64,000 nt of DNA from assembly GCA_021432635.1 (NCBI GenBank), contig MU270081.1:78942-142941 (forward strand). Direction: 5' to 3'. The notes under the pieces are model-generated. The model saw only the letters and a list, made by a program, of their open reading frames with translations. It made no database searches and had not been told where the DNA came from. The position numbers were made by a program, and so were the translations under genes. Below, one piece after another: positions 20,631-32,787 of the stretch (positions are counted from its first letter, which is position 1; each line of letters begins with the position of its first letter). The stretch is from Thozetella sp. PMI_491 (lineage: Eukaryota; Ascomycota; Sordariomycetes; Chaetosphaeriales; Chaetosphaeriaceae).

Positions 20631-23600
20631 GATTGCCACCAGGCGGGGACGAGAGGGGTTGTTTTTTTTGGGGACGAGATGTCGTCGGCGCTCAACAGCC
20701 TATCGGGGGGACGAAGCAAGCGAGTTGTGGCTGTGGGCTCCCGACGTTGGGATGGGGTTGGGGTTGGAGCTGAGGTGAGGTGGATGGCGGCGAGGCCCGG
20801 GATGGCGAATGCTGCACGGGACGGGTCGCGATCGGGAAAATCAATCACGGCGATCCCCTCCCGGGGATATGGGGGAAAGAGGGACGAGGGCCAGGGAGGA
20901 CGCGGCCACGCGACCGTGATGAGGGTATCACCAGAGTGGTTTTGGTCTGAGCTACCCCGCGATGGAGGTCGTGCGACTTATCAACGCTTGGTGGGTGGGC
21001 TCGAGATCTCACCGTTTTCCCACATCAAGACGACGGGAGGGAAGGAGGGAGGAGGTTGGGGACGGTGAAACGGCACTGGGCCGGTTCGAAACGGAAGGGA
21101 CCACGTGTGAGCGGGGGTGGGGAGTCACGTGTAGGCTACAGCAAATTCAAAAATGAAAAGTCACGTGATTATTGAAAAATTCGGCATTTCTTCGGCAGAA
21201 CTTTCTTGAAGCTTTTAAGGGCATGTCTCAAAGGTTAAAAGGCTTAGGTGCTGGAGATCAGCCGTAGTAGAACCGTCATTCACCTCCCAGCATCTTTAGG
21301 TTCATACCCTAAGTAGTGCCCATATAATAGATACATGAATCATTTTGTGGACGATGTCGGTCCCAGGACTGCGGGCCAGAGAACCGGCTCCGGGGCAGCG
21401 GGTCGCAAGCAGTCCCGGAGAAGTGGGTCACGGAACCGGAGAAGTGGGTCCGACCCGGAGCTCCGGCAGCCTACCAAGCTACCAAGGGTCACCGGTCAGG
21501 CAGCAGGCTTTCCAGGTTTAGTTATGCACCCAAAGAAGCTTCAGATATCTTTATTAAATGCATTTCAGAGTTCCCTAATAGAGGAAGAGAATTAAGGTCG
21601 CGCTGGATGGCTATGTACAAACCGAGTCATCTTGTGTCTCAAAGAACATTCTATAGTTTGGCGTGAAACAGCTGTAGGTTTATGAATGACTTGGTTCACC
21701 TCATGTGCAGCATACTACAGCATACCAGTGACAGATGAGCTGCAAAAACCGACGCAACCGGGGCATCTCGTGGTCGGTGGACAGACCACGCACATTGAGA
21801 GACATGCATGAGTTCTGGACAACTACAACAGAGATGTCAGCATGGGTCCAGCCGTATTTACATTCCTGGTGCCGATATATAACGTCCTAGGACTCTCAGT
21901 TCACCACATGCTTTCGAGGAGGATGTCCGTTGTGTGCCAGGAGGTGTACTGGAACATAACGCCACGGTCCACTCTTGAAAGCCAGGCGGATAAATATACC
22001 TTAGCACAGACTTTGTTTGATCTTTTCACAACAAGAAGGACCAACACGCTTTCTTTTATTGCCGGGCTGACAGAAGTGGGCCCAAGTCTAGGGGCTCTCA
22101 CTAACAGGAGGAAACACTCTGTCAACGGTTGGACTCAGGTCAACAGCATAGGCCCCTAGGGAATGCCATGTAGGCCTTGAAATTATATCTTCAGCGCGGG
22201 ATATTAATGCTCTTTATTCATATGCAAAGTTATTTTCCCTAGCAGGCCCTCAGCCCTATTATATATCTTGAAGGAATGTCTTGGTATTGTGCATAGAGCT
22301 TCGGGTGGTAGGCACGCCGATCCGACTCAATATAAAGGTTGAATTCTCGGCTGGTAAGAACCTCAACTATTGGGGGCAATTTCTGCCCTCGGAACTGTGA
22401 GCTTGTCCTAGCCCTGTAAATACTGGGCATGCCGCAGTGATTCCGTTGCTATTACATAGTGGACTACTCTGACCTAGCTTACCCATCGTCTTGTTCAGCA
22501 TGGAAAGGCACAGAGGATGGGAATATGCCAGCAAAGCGCCTTCTTCAGAGCTAGATTGCAGTGCAGACATACGCCTGGCGAGCTACCACCAGCAATCACG
22601 GGGATCTAGGCAGCATCAAACATAAGGGATCGGGGACGGATGGCCTGTCGACTGTGGTGCAGGAAAACGGGTCGGGAGATCCACAGTCTTGGCAACACTT
22701 GACAGTTGCCGCTTCAGGTTGACACACTAAACTTTGCTCAAGTTGGCTGACTGGGAACTAGAACGTGTGGTGGGCCCGTGTGGGTTCTCCCGAACCTGGC
22801 AGTGGAGCCGGCGAGTTCGTGGCCGCGCGGTTTCCGAGCTGGCAGTATCCGGCACTATGCATCTATCTGTGACCGGCAAGGCAACAGACTTCTGGAACCT
22901 AGTTTCCTCAGCCACTGTACGGCATTGTACAGACAGGAATATGGAGATGCTCGAGGTATTTTTAGGGTTTTAAGGAGAGAGCAATCACGATAGACTTTTC
23001 CGGGGGGCGAACCAGAAGGATTGGTTCCTGCGGGCCCAACGAGCGTAGCACTGGGGCCAAGCTCTCACCTCGGAGCTAAGCTCTGTCACCTCGTGGCCAA
23101 GCTCTCGTCTCTAGGCCAAGATCTCGTCTCCAGGCCAAGATCTCGCCTCTGGGCCAAGATCTCGCTTCGCGGCTTGACCTAGTAGCGGATGGAAGCTTGT
23201 CTTGAATGCCGGCGCCTGGCAATGTCTTGGTGCCGATCCCGACGAGAGGACGGACGGCTTCTCGTCTTGGCTCGGCTCGTGCCCGAGCGTGGAACTACTA
23301 CGTGCCTATGCATAGCTCACGGCAGGACAGGCCAAACTTGCTTATTCCCGTGACCCGTCGCGGAGAGAAAAGACGACAACTTCCGGCGCGCAGGGCTCGT
23401 CGCTCCACGAAGCGAGCGATCTTGGGATGAGCGCGAATGCAGGCTCCGGGGCCGGGTCGGCCGAGCCGAGGAAGGCCGCTCGCTCGTGCTCAGGTCGCCT
23501 GCGGTGACGCGTTCGTGGCTGGGCGCGCGACGGGCTGGGACAAAAGATGATGCGTGACGGCGTCGGCGCTGACTGGGAAAACAAAAAATTGTTAGCGCTG

Positions 23601-23958
23601 GCGCAGCCGTCCGCTTGCCGTCCCGTCCAGAGCGAGAGCGAGCGACCGGGCACCTCGCATCGCGGTCGTGTAGACGTGCAAGCGTGCATGGTTGACTGGC
23701 TGCTGTGCGGGTGGAATGATGTCGGTGGGGCACTACGTTTCAGGGCCCGGCCTCTGGTTTCAAGCCTTGCCCTATGAGCAGTTTCCCCACAGGATTCTCT
23801 CCGAAGACCTGGCACGCTAACCTGGAATTCGAACGAATGGCCCTGGCCAGTCCAGGTTTGCCCTCCCGCAGTTGCAGCAGTTGGTCGAGATCGAACACCG
23901 CGGCCGCCAGATCCTGCCTTCTCCCACACCGAATGGCGTAGAGGGAGAACACCCCCCC
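20631..23958. other. gene-poor DNA left of the assembly gap
   Basis: No supportable gene in 3.3 kb. The first 450 bp are GC-rich and are likely the promoter of the Myb/SANT-like gene. A duplicated CCGGAGAAGTGGGTC-type motif lies at about 21413-21450, and a 19-bp tandem repeat at 23055-23173. Open frames here have no recognisable domain. Confidence 0.4.
23055..23173. repeat. tandem repeat, 19-bp unit, about six degenerate copies
   Basis: Consecutive copies read GGCCAAG(A/C)TCTCG(C/T)CTC(T/C)N. The last four copies are exactly 19 bases each; the first two are diverged. No frame through it looks like a gene. Confidence 0.8.
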
Positions 23959-24043
23959 NNNNNNNNNNNNNNNNNNNNNNNNNNNNNNNNNNNNNNNNNN
24001 NNNNNNNNNNNNNNNNNNNNNNNNNNNNNNNNNNNNNNNNNNN
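23959..24043. other. assembly gap, 85 N
   Basis: Run of N flanked by CCCCCCC on the left and followed shortly by another C run, suggesting a homopolymer or low-complexity tract that was not resolved. No gene is visibly interrupted. Confidence 0.99.
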
Positions 24044-26633
24044 TGGAGCGATCCTATTGCCAACCGCCCCCCCAAGATGGATGTGCAGCCGAGGATGTGC
24101 AGCGTCTACCAGGTTCGGAGCTGGAGATGTGCAACAAGGCCAGACTCCTTTTTCCCACGGCTACCCCCCCTCCCCCTCTCTCCTCTTTTCGTACGAGCGT
24201 GCAGCCAGTCGGCCGGGTGTGCGTCTCGTGCTGCTCTTGGCTTCCTCGCATTCACACCATAGTAGTGCGCTTGGAAGAAAAGGGGGGGGATGACCGGCCC
24301 ATTTCACACCGCAGCATGAAAGGCGGCGGTGCTGCGCCCAGCTGGATGGCAACGCTGCCGTCTGGGCAGTGTCGAACGAGAGGCCGGCGTGGCACGCCTG
24401 GACGGGGTCTCTGGAGGTCTCGCAGACGTGCGTTGTCGGAACTTGGGAGGCGGGTGCTCTTGACCGTGTTTCCTCTTCGTCCGAATGTGGCCCTCGTGCA
24501 CCTCACTGGCTCGGGCGGCGGCAGCCATGATCTTCCAGATTTCAGAGCCGCCGGCAGATTGCCAGAGCGCCCGGGATCGCACCTGACTTGGCTAGCTCGT
24601 ATGCGCCAAGCGCTGCCTCTCTCCCGAGATCTACGGCTCGGCGCTGGGGTAACCCCCCCTTGGTGTTCCCTTCGACTTCCTTTTGCGGACGTAGCCTGAA
24701 ACGGAGGAACCGAAACATCAGAACATGCCATCGGCGAAGGATGCGAGAGGCTCATCGGTGGCAGGCCACCCATCGCGGATACGGGAGAAAAGAAAAAAAC
24801 AAGGAGATGGACTGGGGAGAAAGGGGAGGCAAGGAAAAGACGTCGTCTGGATTCGGATGGGGGGTATCTAGTATCCGGCTGCCTTCCCAGACCCCAGAAA
24901 GCTTGGCTGGGACCTCCCGGCAGACGGGTGCAGGAACCTCCCCACTACAGGCTCTTCTTGGCCTCCGATTAGAGAGATGTCTCCATTTGTCATGCCTCAG
25001 CTTCGAGCGCTGATGGGCTCCTGTTTTTGCTTGTCTCGTTTCCGTCCTTTGGTCTGCGTGTTTCTTCCAACGCGGCTTAGAAACGAGAGAGAACGGGCGG
25101 TCCTCTCTGCGGACCCCCTTCCCTACGGAAGCCGCTCTCCCTAGAGTGCCACCGTGCCGACGCTTTCCTCTCAGAGGCGGCGAGCAGTCCGAAGACGTCT
25201 CGATCTGATCGATGCCGTAGATTGTCAACGTTTCGCCCGAACGCCCGCATCCACGGCGGGTTTATTTTTACCTCTACGTATAGCCTCCGCTCGTCATCGC
25301 TTTCGTCGTCGAGACCTCTAGTTCCTTACCGGGCGAACTGCTGCCAGGGAGAGATGCCCCCGGATCGATCTGCCAGACGTCTCCCGAGGGTCCCAACAAA
25401 CGTCTTGGTTTGACGGCACGTAGGCCAAGGCTCGAGATCACCCAGGCGCAGGCAAGCCACCATGCAGCTGCTAGGGAGGGTCTGGCGAATGGCTGGGCGA
25501 CCCTATGGGTTAGCGCTTCAACCCCTGCAGCAGGTCTGTCGCTGTCACACGCATCTACCGCTGGGAACCACTCAATTGTCCGACGCTGGGGTTTTCCGCA
25601 CAACACGAACACTCCCCCAGGCGGCCATGGGTTGTGTTTCAATTTCCGAATCGGTCGCCTAAGCAGAGGCCATTTTTTTTCACAGCCATGCTGGGTTGGG
25701 ATACCGGCCCATCTTCATTTCCGTCGGTGGTGTCCCCCTATTCCTCGTATTACGGCCGAACAGCCTACCCTTCGCTGACGAGTCCGGGGGGGTGCCAATG
25801 GCCTTCCAGACGGCCCCTTTTCCCCCCAATGGAACCTAATTCGCCTGCTGGACCCGCCAGCGAAGCTTTTTGCGGCGACATTCTGGGGTCGTACAGTAGG
25901 CCCTCGGGCTAGGCGGGTCCCAGGCAGGTACACCAGGGCTAAGGCAGGGCTAGCGGCCGTGGTCGTCCACGGGGCAGGTCCTGCTGGAAGCAACGCTGAA
26001 GGCGACGCTGAAGCCCCGCCCCACCATCGTGCCGCATGGAACGTCTTGGGTCCGCCTCGCGAGTGGAGCCCGCACGTTTGCCTCCAAGACGCCCGCCAAG
26101 CCCACGAATTGCGGGAGAGGAACAGGGCCCGTCATGCAACGCTGGCTGGGGGACCTGGGACCTCCTGCTCTGGATGCGGCTCCTTGGCTCCATCCAGCTC
26201 AGACAGTCCTCCGCCGGCCGGGGGCCCAGTCGTCCTCTCATGTTGAGCCCCCGGTCCTGGGGATCGTCCCTGCATCTCGACCAAGCTCGACGACCCACGC
26301 CCCCCCTGGCCGGGTCTGGGTGTGAGCGTCTCCGCCTTCTCGTTCGACTGGTTGTCCGATTTAAACATAACTAGCCTAGACGCTCTCGTTTTGCCGGACG
26401 GCCTTCTTCTGTTTCTTCTTCCCATCTCCCTTTCTCCTCAGCCCTAGCCAGTTCTCTTCTTTTATTTCCTTCGGTGTGGTTTCGTTTGTTCGATTCGGCC
26501 TCGAAGGTAATATTCACAGGAAGGTGATTGAATCATCTCCGTCTCTTCCTGCCTTCCGTTCTTTGACACCTCCCTCCACCTGGCGTGGCTCTTTTCTATA
26601 TTTTATATTATTTTTTCCCCCTCCCCGGTAACC
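24044..26633. promoter_or_regulatory. long GC-rich upstream region of the aspartic protease, pyrimidine-rich near the gene
   Basis: 2.6 kb without a supported gene. Many C/G homopolymer runs are present. From about 26402 to 26580 the plus strand is strongly pyrimidine-rich (CTTCTTCTG, CTCCCTTTCTCCTC, CTCCCTCCACC), the composition often seen around transcription starts of highly expressed fungal genes. The protease ATG follows at 26634. Confidence 0.45.
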
Positions 26634-27970
26634 ATGCATACCACTCTCCTCAACGCGGTGGTCGTGGGCCTGCTGGCCACCACCGCCGTGGCCGCGCCCT
26701 CGAGCATCCAGAAGCGGTCGTTCAAGGTCGAGCGGGTGAAGAACAGGGCCTTCAAGGGCCACAATGGTCCTCGGGAGCTCCTCAAGGCCTACCAGAAGTA
26801 CAGCATGCCCGTCCCGGATGCCCTGATGGCCGCCATCCAGGCCCAGGCTGCCGCTGCCCCCGCCGGTGCCCAGACCAAGGCCAAGGGTGCCTCGGTCAAG
26901 GCTACCAACGGCACCGCCGCCGCCGGCACCGGTCTCGTCACCGCCACCCCTGAGCAGGGCGACATCGAGTACCTCGCACCCGTCAACATTGGCGGTCAGA
27001 CCCTGAACCTCGACTTCGACTCGGGCTCCTCCGATCTCTGGGTCTTTAGCACCCAGCTCCCGGCCACGCAGAGCACCGGCCACCAGCTGTACGACCCCAC
27101 GAAGTCGACCAGCTTCAAGATGCTCCAGGGTGCCTCCTTCTCCATCTCGTACGGCGATGGCTCCGGCGCCGCTGGCAACGTCGGCACTGACACCGTCAAC
27201 ATCGGTGGTGCCACCGTCACCGGCCAGGCCGTCGAGATGGCCACCGCCGTGTCGGCTTCGTTCACCCAGGACACCGCCAACAACGGCCTCGTCGGTCTTG
27301 CCTTCTCCAAGCTCAACACCGTCAAGCCCCAGCAGCAGAAGACCTTCTTCGACAACGTCATGCCCTCGCTCGCCGAGCCCCTCTTCACCGCTGATCTCCG
27401 CAAGAACGCCGTCGGCGCCTACGAGTTCGGCCGCATCGACAACACCAAGTTCACCGGCCAGATGGCCTGGATCCCCGTCAACACCACCAACGGCTTCTGG
27501 CAGTTCGGCACTTCCAAGTTCGCCGTCGCCAACGGTGCGCCCCAGCAGGCCACCCCCAGCCAGGCCATCGCCGACACTGGCACGACCCTCATGCTCGTGT
27601 CCGGTGAGATCTCGCAGGGCTACTACTCCCAGGTCCCCGGCGCCCAGAACAACGCCCAGGTTGGCGGTATCACCGTCCCCTGCGATGCCCAGCTCCCCGA
27701 TCTGATGCTCGATGTCGGCGGTGTCTACATGGCCCGCATCAAGGGTACCGACATCAACTTCGCTCAGGTCCAGGGCAACGGTAAGTTACTCCTCCCACGC
27801 AAGACCCCAAAGCTCAGTAAACATCGTACTAACGCCCTTCTCCAGTCTGCTTCGGTGGCATCCAGCCCACTACCTCCTCGCTCCAGATCTGGGGTGACAT
27901 CTTCTTCAAGTCCCAGTTCGTCGCTTTCAACGGCGGCAACAACACCCTGGGTATGGCCCAGCATGTCTAA
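26634..27970 (+). CDS. secreted pepsin-like aspartic protease (endothiapepsin/aspergillopepsin I type, family A1)
   Basis: Acid endopeptidase made as a preproenzyme. Exons 26634-27780 and 27846-27970 give 423 aa. A signal peptide covers about residues 1-20 (LLATTAVAA), followed by a basic propeptide with a Lys-Arg pair at 27-28. The mature enzyme begins around residue 100. The two catalytic aspartates are Asp129 in [11 protein letters not shown] and Asp314 in ADTGTTLM; the flap YGDGS lies at about 173-177. A Cys pair near the C-terminus (VPCD and VCFGG) fits the single conserved disulfide, and its second Cys is encoded after the intron. The first active-site loop reads DSG where DTG is usual, which is tolerated in the family. 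Codon use is strongly biased to C-ending codons, suggesting high expression. Confidence 0.95.
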
Positions 27971-28463
27971 GGGACGCGCGCCATAATGCCGCATCCTTTT
28001 GTTGTTTCATATTTGCATCTTCGGCATGACTAGGTATCACGACCAGCCGCCGGGGAAAGAGACGTCCCCCGCCTTTGCCAAACAAAATGGACTGTATATT
28101 TGCGTGTCCTAGATTTGTACATAGGAGTAGCCCCGTTCATGACCTTGGGGAGCTTGGTGCCGGGAATTGGACACCATTTTTTGATCTTTTCTGCCACGTT
28201 GATGATTTTTGAGACCGGGCTGATGATATCTTGGGGCCAACGTACATATTCATCTCTGTGGGCACCCTGGTTGGCACGCCGGAGTGGTACTTACGCACAA
28301 GCACAAGCACAGCAGTAGCGTAGCGTGTATATACTATTATACAACTAAAGATGTCCGAATCGACCACAAACGCGTTTCACTTCGGTGCCAGGTCCCCCCC
28401 CCCACCGTTCCTACAAAGTGGGAACCGCGTAACAGTACGTCTAGCGCCCGTAGCGGATGCACG
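27971..28463. other. convergent intergenic region
   Basis: 493 bp between the stops of the protease and the acyl-CoA dehydrogenase. No supported gene. Confidence 0.4.
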
Positions 28464-29816
28464 TCACAGCCTAGGCCCCTTACCCTTCCCCTGAGAGGGC
28501 GACCCTTTGTAGCCAAAGAGCTCCGCAGCGACCCGCCGCATCTGCACCTCCTCGCTCCCCTCGGTGATGCGGTAGCGCCGGAAATGCCGCCAGATGTGCT
28601 CGAACGGGAGGTGCCGGCTGTATCCCATGCCGCCGTGGACCTGGATGGCCCGGTCCGCGGCCTCGCAGCACAGCCGGTTCGCGTAGTAGTTGCACATGCC
28701 GATGCGGCCGCCCAGCTCCTTCTCGATCGCCACCCACGGCGGCTTCCCCTCGGCGGCGCATCGCGCCTCCACAGCGTCCATCTCGGTGGCCGTCCGCAGG
28801 ATAAGAAGCCGCAGCATCTCGTGCTGCGTCGCGAGCTCGACCAGCGGCCACTGAATCGCCTGGTTGGCCGACAACGGCTTCCCAAAGACGCTGCGTGCGT
28901 TGGCGTACGCCACAGACGCGTCGATGCAGTACTTGGCAGCGCCGCACGAGGACGCGGCCTGCCGGATGCGATTCTCGTGCGTGAAGGTCTGTGCGATCGA
29001 GAGGCCGTTGTCGAGAGCGCCTAGGATGGCAGTGGCCGGGACGAGCACCTTCGTCAGGGTGATGGTGGCATGGTCGGTGGGCATGTTCAGCGTCCATTCG
29101 TATGACTCGACGCACACGCCGGGGGCGTCGTGCGGGACGATGAATGCTGTGATGCCCTTTGCTGAGCCCGCGCGGCCGGAGGTTCGCGCGAATATCAGGT
29201 GGTGGGTGGCAACATGCGTGCCTGTCTGCCACTTCTTGTTACCGTCGATCTCGTACCCGGGGGTCCCGTCAGCGAGCGTAACCGGCTTGGCTGTGGTGTC
29301 CAGGTGCGTTGCGTCGGAGCCGTGGTGAATCTCGGTTAGGCCAAAGGTGCAGCGGAACTCGCCCGCGATAGCTTGGGAGATGAGCTTCTTCTGCTCCGCA
29401 CTGCCATAGTGGTGGAGCATGATGACGAACGGGTTATTCGCGATGATCGAATGTTCGTTCTGGAGGTCATTTGCGAGGCTCACGCCTCCTCCGTACTCCG
29501 GGTTAGAGGCTAGGAAGTATCGTATAGCACACATCCATAGGTTCTGGGTTGGGTGGCCGGATCCGCCATACTCGACGGGGAAGGCAAACCGCAGGAAGCC
29601 AGACTGGTCAGCGAGGGACCGGGCTCGAGCCAACAAGGCATCCCATTCCGGTGCTGGGAGGCCGCCTTTGTCCCATTGTGTCCGTGACGCTTCCCTCCGG
29701 TGGTCGAAGAAGCGGTTGTTGTCGTCCCTTTTCTGTAACGGGAGGATCGTGGATTGTATGAAGGCGTCGATCTTGTCAAGATACGCCTGCAGGTCTTGGG
29801 GAAGTTCAAAATTCAT
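28464..29816 (-). CDS. acyl-CoA dehydrogenase family flavoprotein
   Basis: Intronless 450-aa FAD enzyme of the acyl-CoA dehydrogenase family, which introduces a trans-2,3 double bond into acyl-CoA thioesters. Three domains in order: an N-terminal helical domain (about 1-125), a beta domain with FGLTEIHHGSDA and KKWQTGTHVATH, and a C-terminal helical domain with HGGMGYSRHLPFEHIWRHFR and ITEGSEEVQ. Glu419 in the last motif sits where many members carry the catalytic base. There is no clear mitochondrial presequence. The C-terminal tripeptide PRL is only a weak match to a peroxisomal PTS1. The start is the first true ATG of the frame. The substrate is unknown. It might belong with the adjacent regulator gene transcribed in the same direction, but nothing proves this. 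Confidence 0.88.
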   Translation of the reverse strand: MNFELPQDLQAYLDKIDAFIQSTILPLQKRDDNNRFFDHRREASRTQWDKGGLPAPEWDALLARARSLADQSGFLRFAFPVEYGGSGHPTQNLWMCAIRYFLASNPEYGGGVSLANDLQNEHSIIANNPFVIMLHHYGSAEQKKLISQAIAGEFRCTFGLTEIHHGSDATHLDTTAKPVTLADGTPGYEIDGNKKWQTGTHVATHHLIFARTSGRAGSAKGITAFIVPHDAPGVCVESYEWTLNMPTDHATITLTKVLVPATAILGALDNGLSIAQTFTHENRIRQAASSCGAAKYCIDASVAYANARSVFGKPLSANQAIQWPLVELATQHEMLRLLILRTATEMDAVEARCAAEGKPPWVAIEKELGGRIGMCNYYANRLCCEAADRAIQVHGGMGYSRHLPFEHIWRHFRRYRITEGSEEVQMRRVAAELFGYKGSPSQGKGKGPRL

Positions 29817-30375
29817 GGTCAAGGGCAGAACCGATTACAGCTTTCGGGTCATGACGGCTTCACGAGACCGAAACTAAATCAACTTCTTCCTGCCGCACGC
29901 GGGGGACTCAATGGAGGCTTTTAACCCATATGGTGTTCAATTGAGTGGAGTGTACGGAGTACAGCGAGCTAGGTACCAGTCTCGATGCTCGGTAAGTCGA
30001 GCATGCGGGGAAGTCAAAGTATGGTGTGGTGTGGCCAGGGCCAGGGGCAACCCCGCAATCCGCCAGCCGAGGCTGGAGGCCAAGGTTCCTCGAGCAGCGA
30101 GCTCGGGATTGAAGCTAGTGCTTGCACATATCCCTCCTTGGCCCGCGTTATAACCTCCCACTGTCCTATGGCCTAACTAGGAAGCTTTCACACCTCGGAT
30201 CAGCCGAGGAGCTTTGCCAGACACTGTACCAGTAGTGAGGCGTATGTAAGCGCAACACAGGCTGTACTTGATGTGAGCCGGCCCCAATCCTCCCTGGTAT
30301 ACAGACGAACAATGGTCTTAGACCGCCCCCGCCCCTCCGAGCTCTCGCTTCGAAAGGATGGCGAACAACGTTGGA
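29817..30375. other. intergenic region
   Basis: 559 bp between the acyl-CoA dehydrogenase start and the regulator stop, both on the minus strand. No supported gene. Confidence 0.4.
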
Positions 30376-31823
30376 TCATTTCGTCACCTCTCCCGTCGGC
30401 GGCGACTGTGCGGGAAAGCCCTTCAACGGGTAGAGGCTACCCGTGCCGACCTCCGACAAGTCGCGATAGCACTGCGTCCTGGGGTACTCCAGCAACTTCT
30501 TGAGGTGTGGGTATGTGCCTTGGTGCCTCTCTAGGTAGATGCACATGGCCTGGCCCTCGAGCATGGCACGTTTCCACCACCACCATCGATACTGCTCTGA
30601 GACTTTGGCAGAGAACCAGGCCAGCATCAGGACCGCCCGGGGCTCTTTTTTCTCAATCAGGACCCGGAAGTCGGCGCTCATCTGACTAAGGAAGGCCAAA
30701 GACCGGACCAGGTTAGTTTGACTGGTTTGCAGGGGCATCAGGCGGCCGAGGATCGAGAGGAGCGTGTAGTAGGGGTTGCTATCCGGTTTGGTTGACTCGT
30801 TGATATCGCAGAGCTCAGCAAACTCGCGGGGTAGGGATGCAATGGAGTCCCAATCCGAGGTATCGTCTAGAAAATCGCGCGGCGTTTTGACGACTACGCC
30901 TTGCAGGACGCTGTCTTGGCGCAAGACGTCCGCTACTTTCCATATCTCCTTCTTGCCCTCGGCCATCCTGAGCCAGTCGAGGTCCTGGACCGTGGAAGCC
31001 TTCAGAGGCCATACCTCCTCCGGGGTAGCACCATCCACGTGGGCAAGTGTCGTGCAGCCCAGGAGGGCCGCGGTGACCCAGATAGCATCTTTCTCAGATG
31101 ACGTCAGCGTCGGGCTGGACAGCTTGCTGTTGAATTCGGCGACGCCGTGGTACAAGTGAAACAGCTCGGCAGTGCTTTGTTTGGACTCAAAGTCACGCGC
31201 ACGATCATACATGAGTGTGAAGCTCAGTGCAATGTGCATGAGGAACGAGTGCTACCAACTGATTAGCGGGGGGGAACGGTCTACCTCACCGGGCCAAGAA
31301 ATCCGGGGTCTTACGCGGAAGGCAAGCTTGAGGCCCTGCTCACGAAATATATAGCGGGTCTCTTCGGTGCCTATTGTCATGGCAGCTCGGTCGTGGAACT
31401 TGTTGAGCAGAACAAGATCATAATTGGTGAGCTGCCAGGCTCGGTCTTTGACCGCCTGGCGCCGGAGGGAGTCGTTGAGCAAGCCCAGGAAGGTCTGGCT
31501 CATGGACAGAGGGTTTACCTCCAACTGTGGAGCGCTGAGCACGAAAGCACCCTCCGAAAAGGGCTGCAGCTCGGTGGCAACCCGGTCATAAGTGCATGCG
31601 ACCCCGTACGACTTGCAGCGCTTGCACGACGGCTTGGCCTCGTCACACTACAAGCTCCATCAGCATGTGGAACAGGCCAGTCACCCGGCTGGAGACGCTG
31701 CGAAGGAAAAGGTCTAACCTTGACGCGCCGCAGCTTGCAGTTTCCGCATCCTCCCCGGCTCTTCGTGTGAGCTTTGCGCTTCCGCGTTTGGCTCGCGTCC
31801 GCGCTTCCCTTTCGGGACGCCAT
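30376..31823 (-). CDS. Zn2Cys6 binuclear-cluster transcription regulator
   Basis: Fungal zinc-cluster DNA-binding regulator. Exons on the minus strand, 31823-31719, 31647-31315 and 31251-30376, give 437 aa. The cluster reads CGNCKLRRVK, then after the first intron CDEAKPSCKRCKSYGVAC: six cysteines spaced CX2CX6CX6CX2CX6C beginning at Cys26. The intron falls between the second and third cysteines. A basic SQTRKRKAHTKSRGG stretch precedes it. The remainder is the helical middle/activation region seen in Upc2/sterol-regulator-like members (HSFLMHIALSF). The protein is short for the class but complete. The frame extends above the chosen ATG without conserved sequence. It may regulate neighbours such as the acyl-CoA dehydrogenase or the broken dehydrogenase; that is inference from position only. 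Confidence 0.87.
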
Positions 31824-32787
31824 GACGAAGCCGCGGGTAGGGACGGCACGCCAGAAGCACACTACAGTGCTGCAGGAGCGTAGCGAGATGCGAGACCCGG
31901 AACCGAGGCGCAATAGCGAGGGTCCGGCAAGAGGGGGGCACCTACGGAAGATACGGCCGGGGCCAGGCGACGGCAGCGGCCGTAATGTCCGACGCAGACG
32001 TGCCGAGCAGGGCAACCAACCAGACAGCGGGTAGCGACCAACCCGAGAACGGATGGTTAGTAATATCGGACGACAAGGCAGGTGAGCCCTGGAAGCGCGC
32101 CAAGGGTAAGTTGGGGATGGTCTGCTATCCGACGTGGTGGCAGTCGGGGGTCGAAGTGGCGGGAGTTGATCGAGAGTTTGGGGAGAAACAGCGCATCCGC
32201 GAGGAAGGGGCTCTAGGGCCCCCCATTGTGTCTACCGTCCCGCATGATTGGGTCGGAAGGAGCTACGCTAACCCAAAATCGTATTCAAAACTAGATTACG
32301 CTAACCATCATTCGTATTCAGGGACCTTTTACTAGCGCTTGGGCCAGCTTCCGGCCCGAGATCTTTCCTCCAGACTCTCGGGCCTTTAGCTCCGAGACTA
32401 TAGTAACTCGGTCTCATACGCGGGAACACCGCCAAACCACACGGACTGAGATCTCCAGGCGATGGCATGTTCTTATCCTATCTCCAGTCACCAACTTACT
32501 CAGAAACACAAGTGGCTTTGTGCCATGACATCGGGAATGGACTCCTCCTTCAACTCCGCGCTGTGTAGAACTTGAATTTGATGTCTCGCGGACAGGGAGA
32601 CCTCCGCCGGCGCCATAGATGTATTTAAACGCACACCTTACGAGGCCTAGAGCTCTAGAGTTGAAACCTCCAGACTCAATTACTCCAATAAAACTTTATA
32701 TTAGATGACTAGCATCGCCAGAATCGCACTCTTGAAAACTACGCTCATATCTAGTCAGTCATCTCTAACATAAAGTACCCTACCGGC
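31824..32787. other. intergenic region with a short direct repeat
   Basis: 964 bp between divergent genes. An open frame at about 31985-32335 has no recognisable domain. A 24-bp near-perfect direct repeat (TACGCTAACC...TCGTATTCA) occurs at 32264-32287 and 32297-32320. Confidence 0.4.
32264..32320. repeat. two-copy direct repeat, 24 bp, 33-bp period
   Basis: Both copies share TACGCTAACC, five variable bases and TCGTATTCA. They lie upstream of both the regulator and the broken dehydrogenase gene, so they could be operator-like. The function is unknown. Confidence 0.6.

Noticed and set aside
31985-32335. 116-codon plus-strand frame between the regulator and the broken dehydrogenase
   Set aside because: No domain, and its end is made of the direct repeat. 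Possible but not supportable as a gene.
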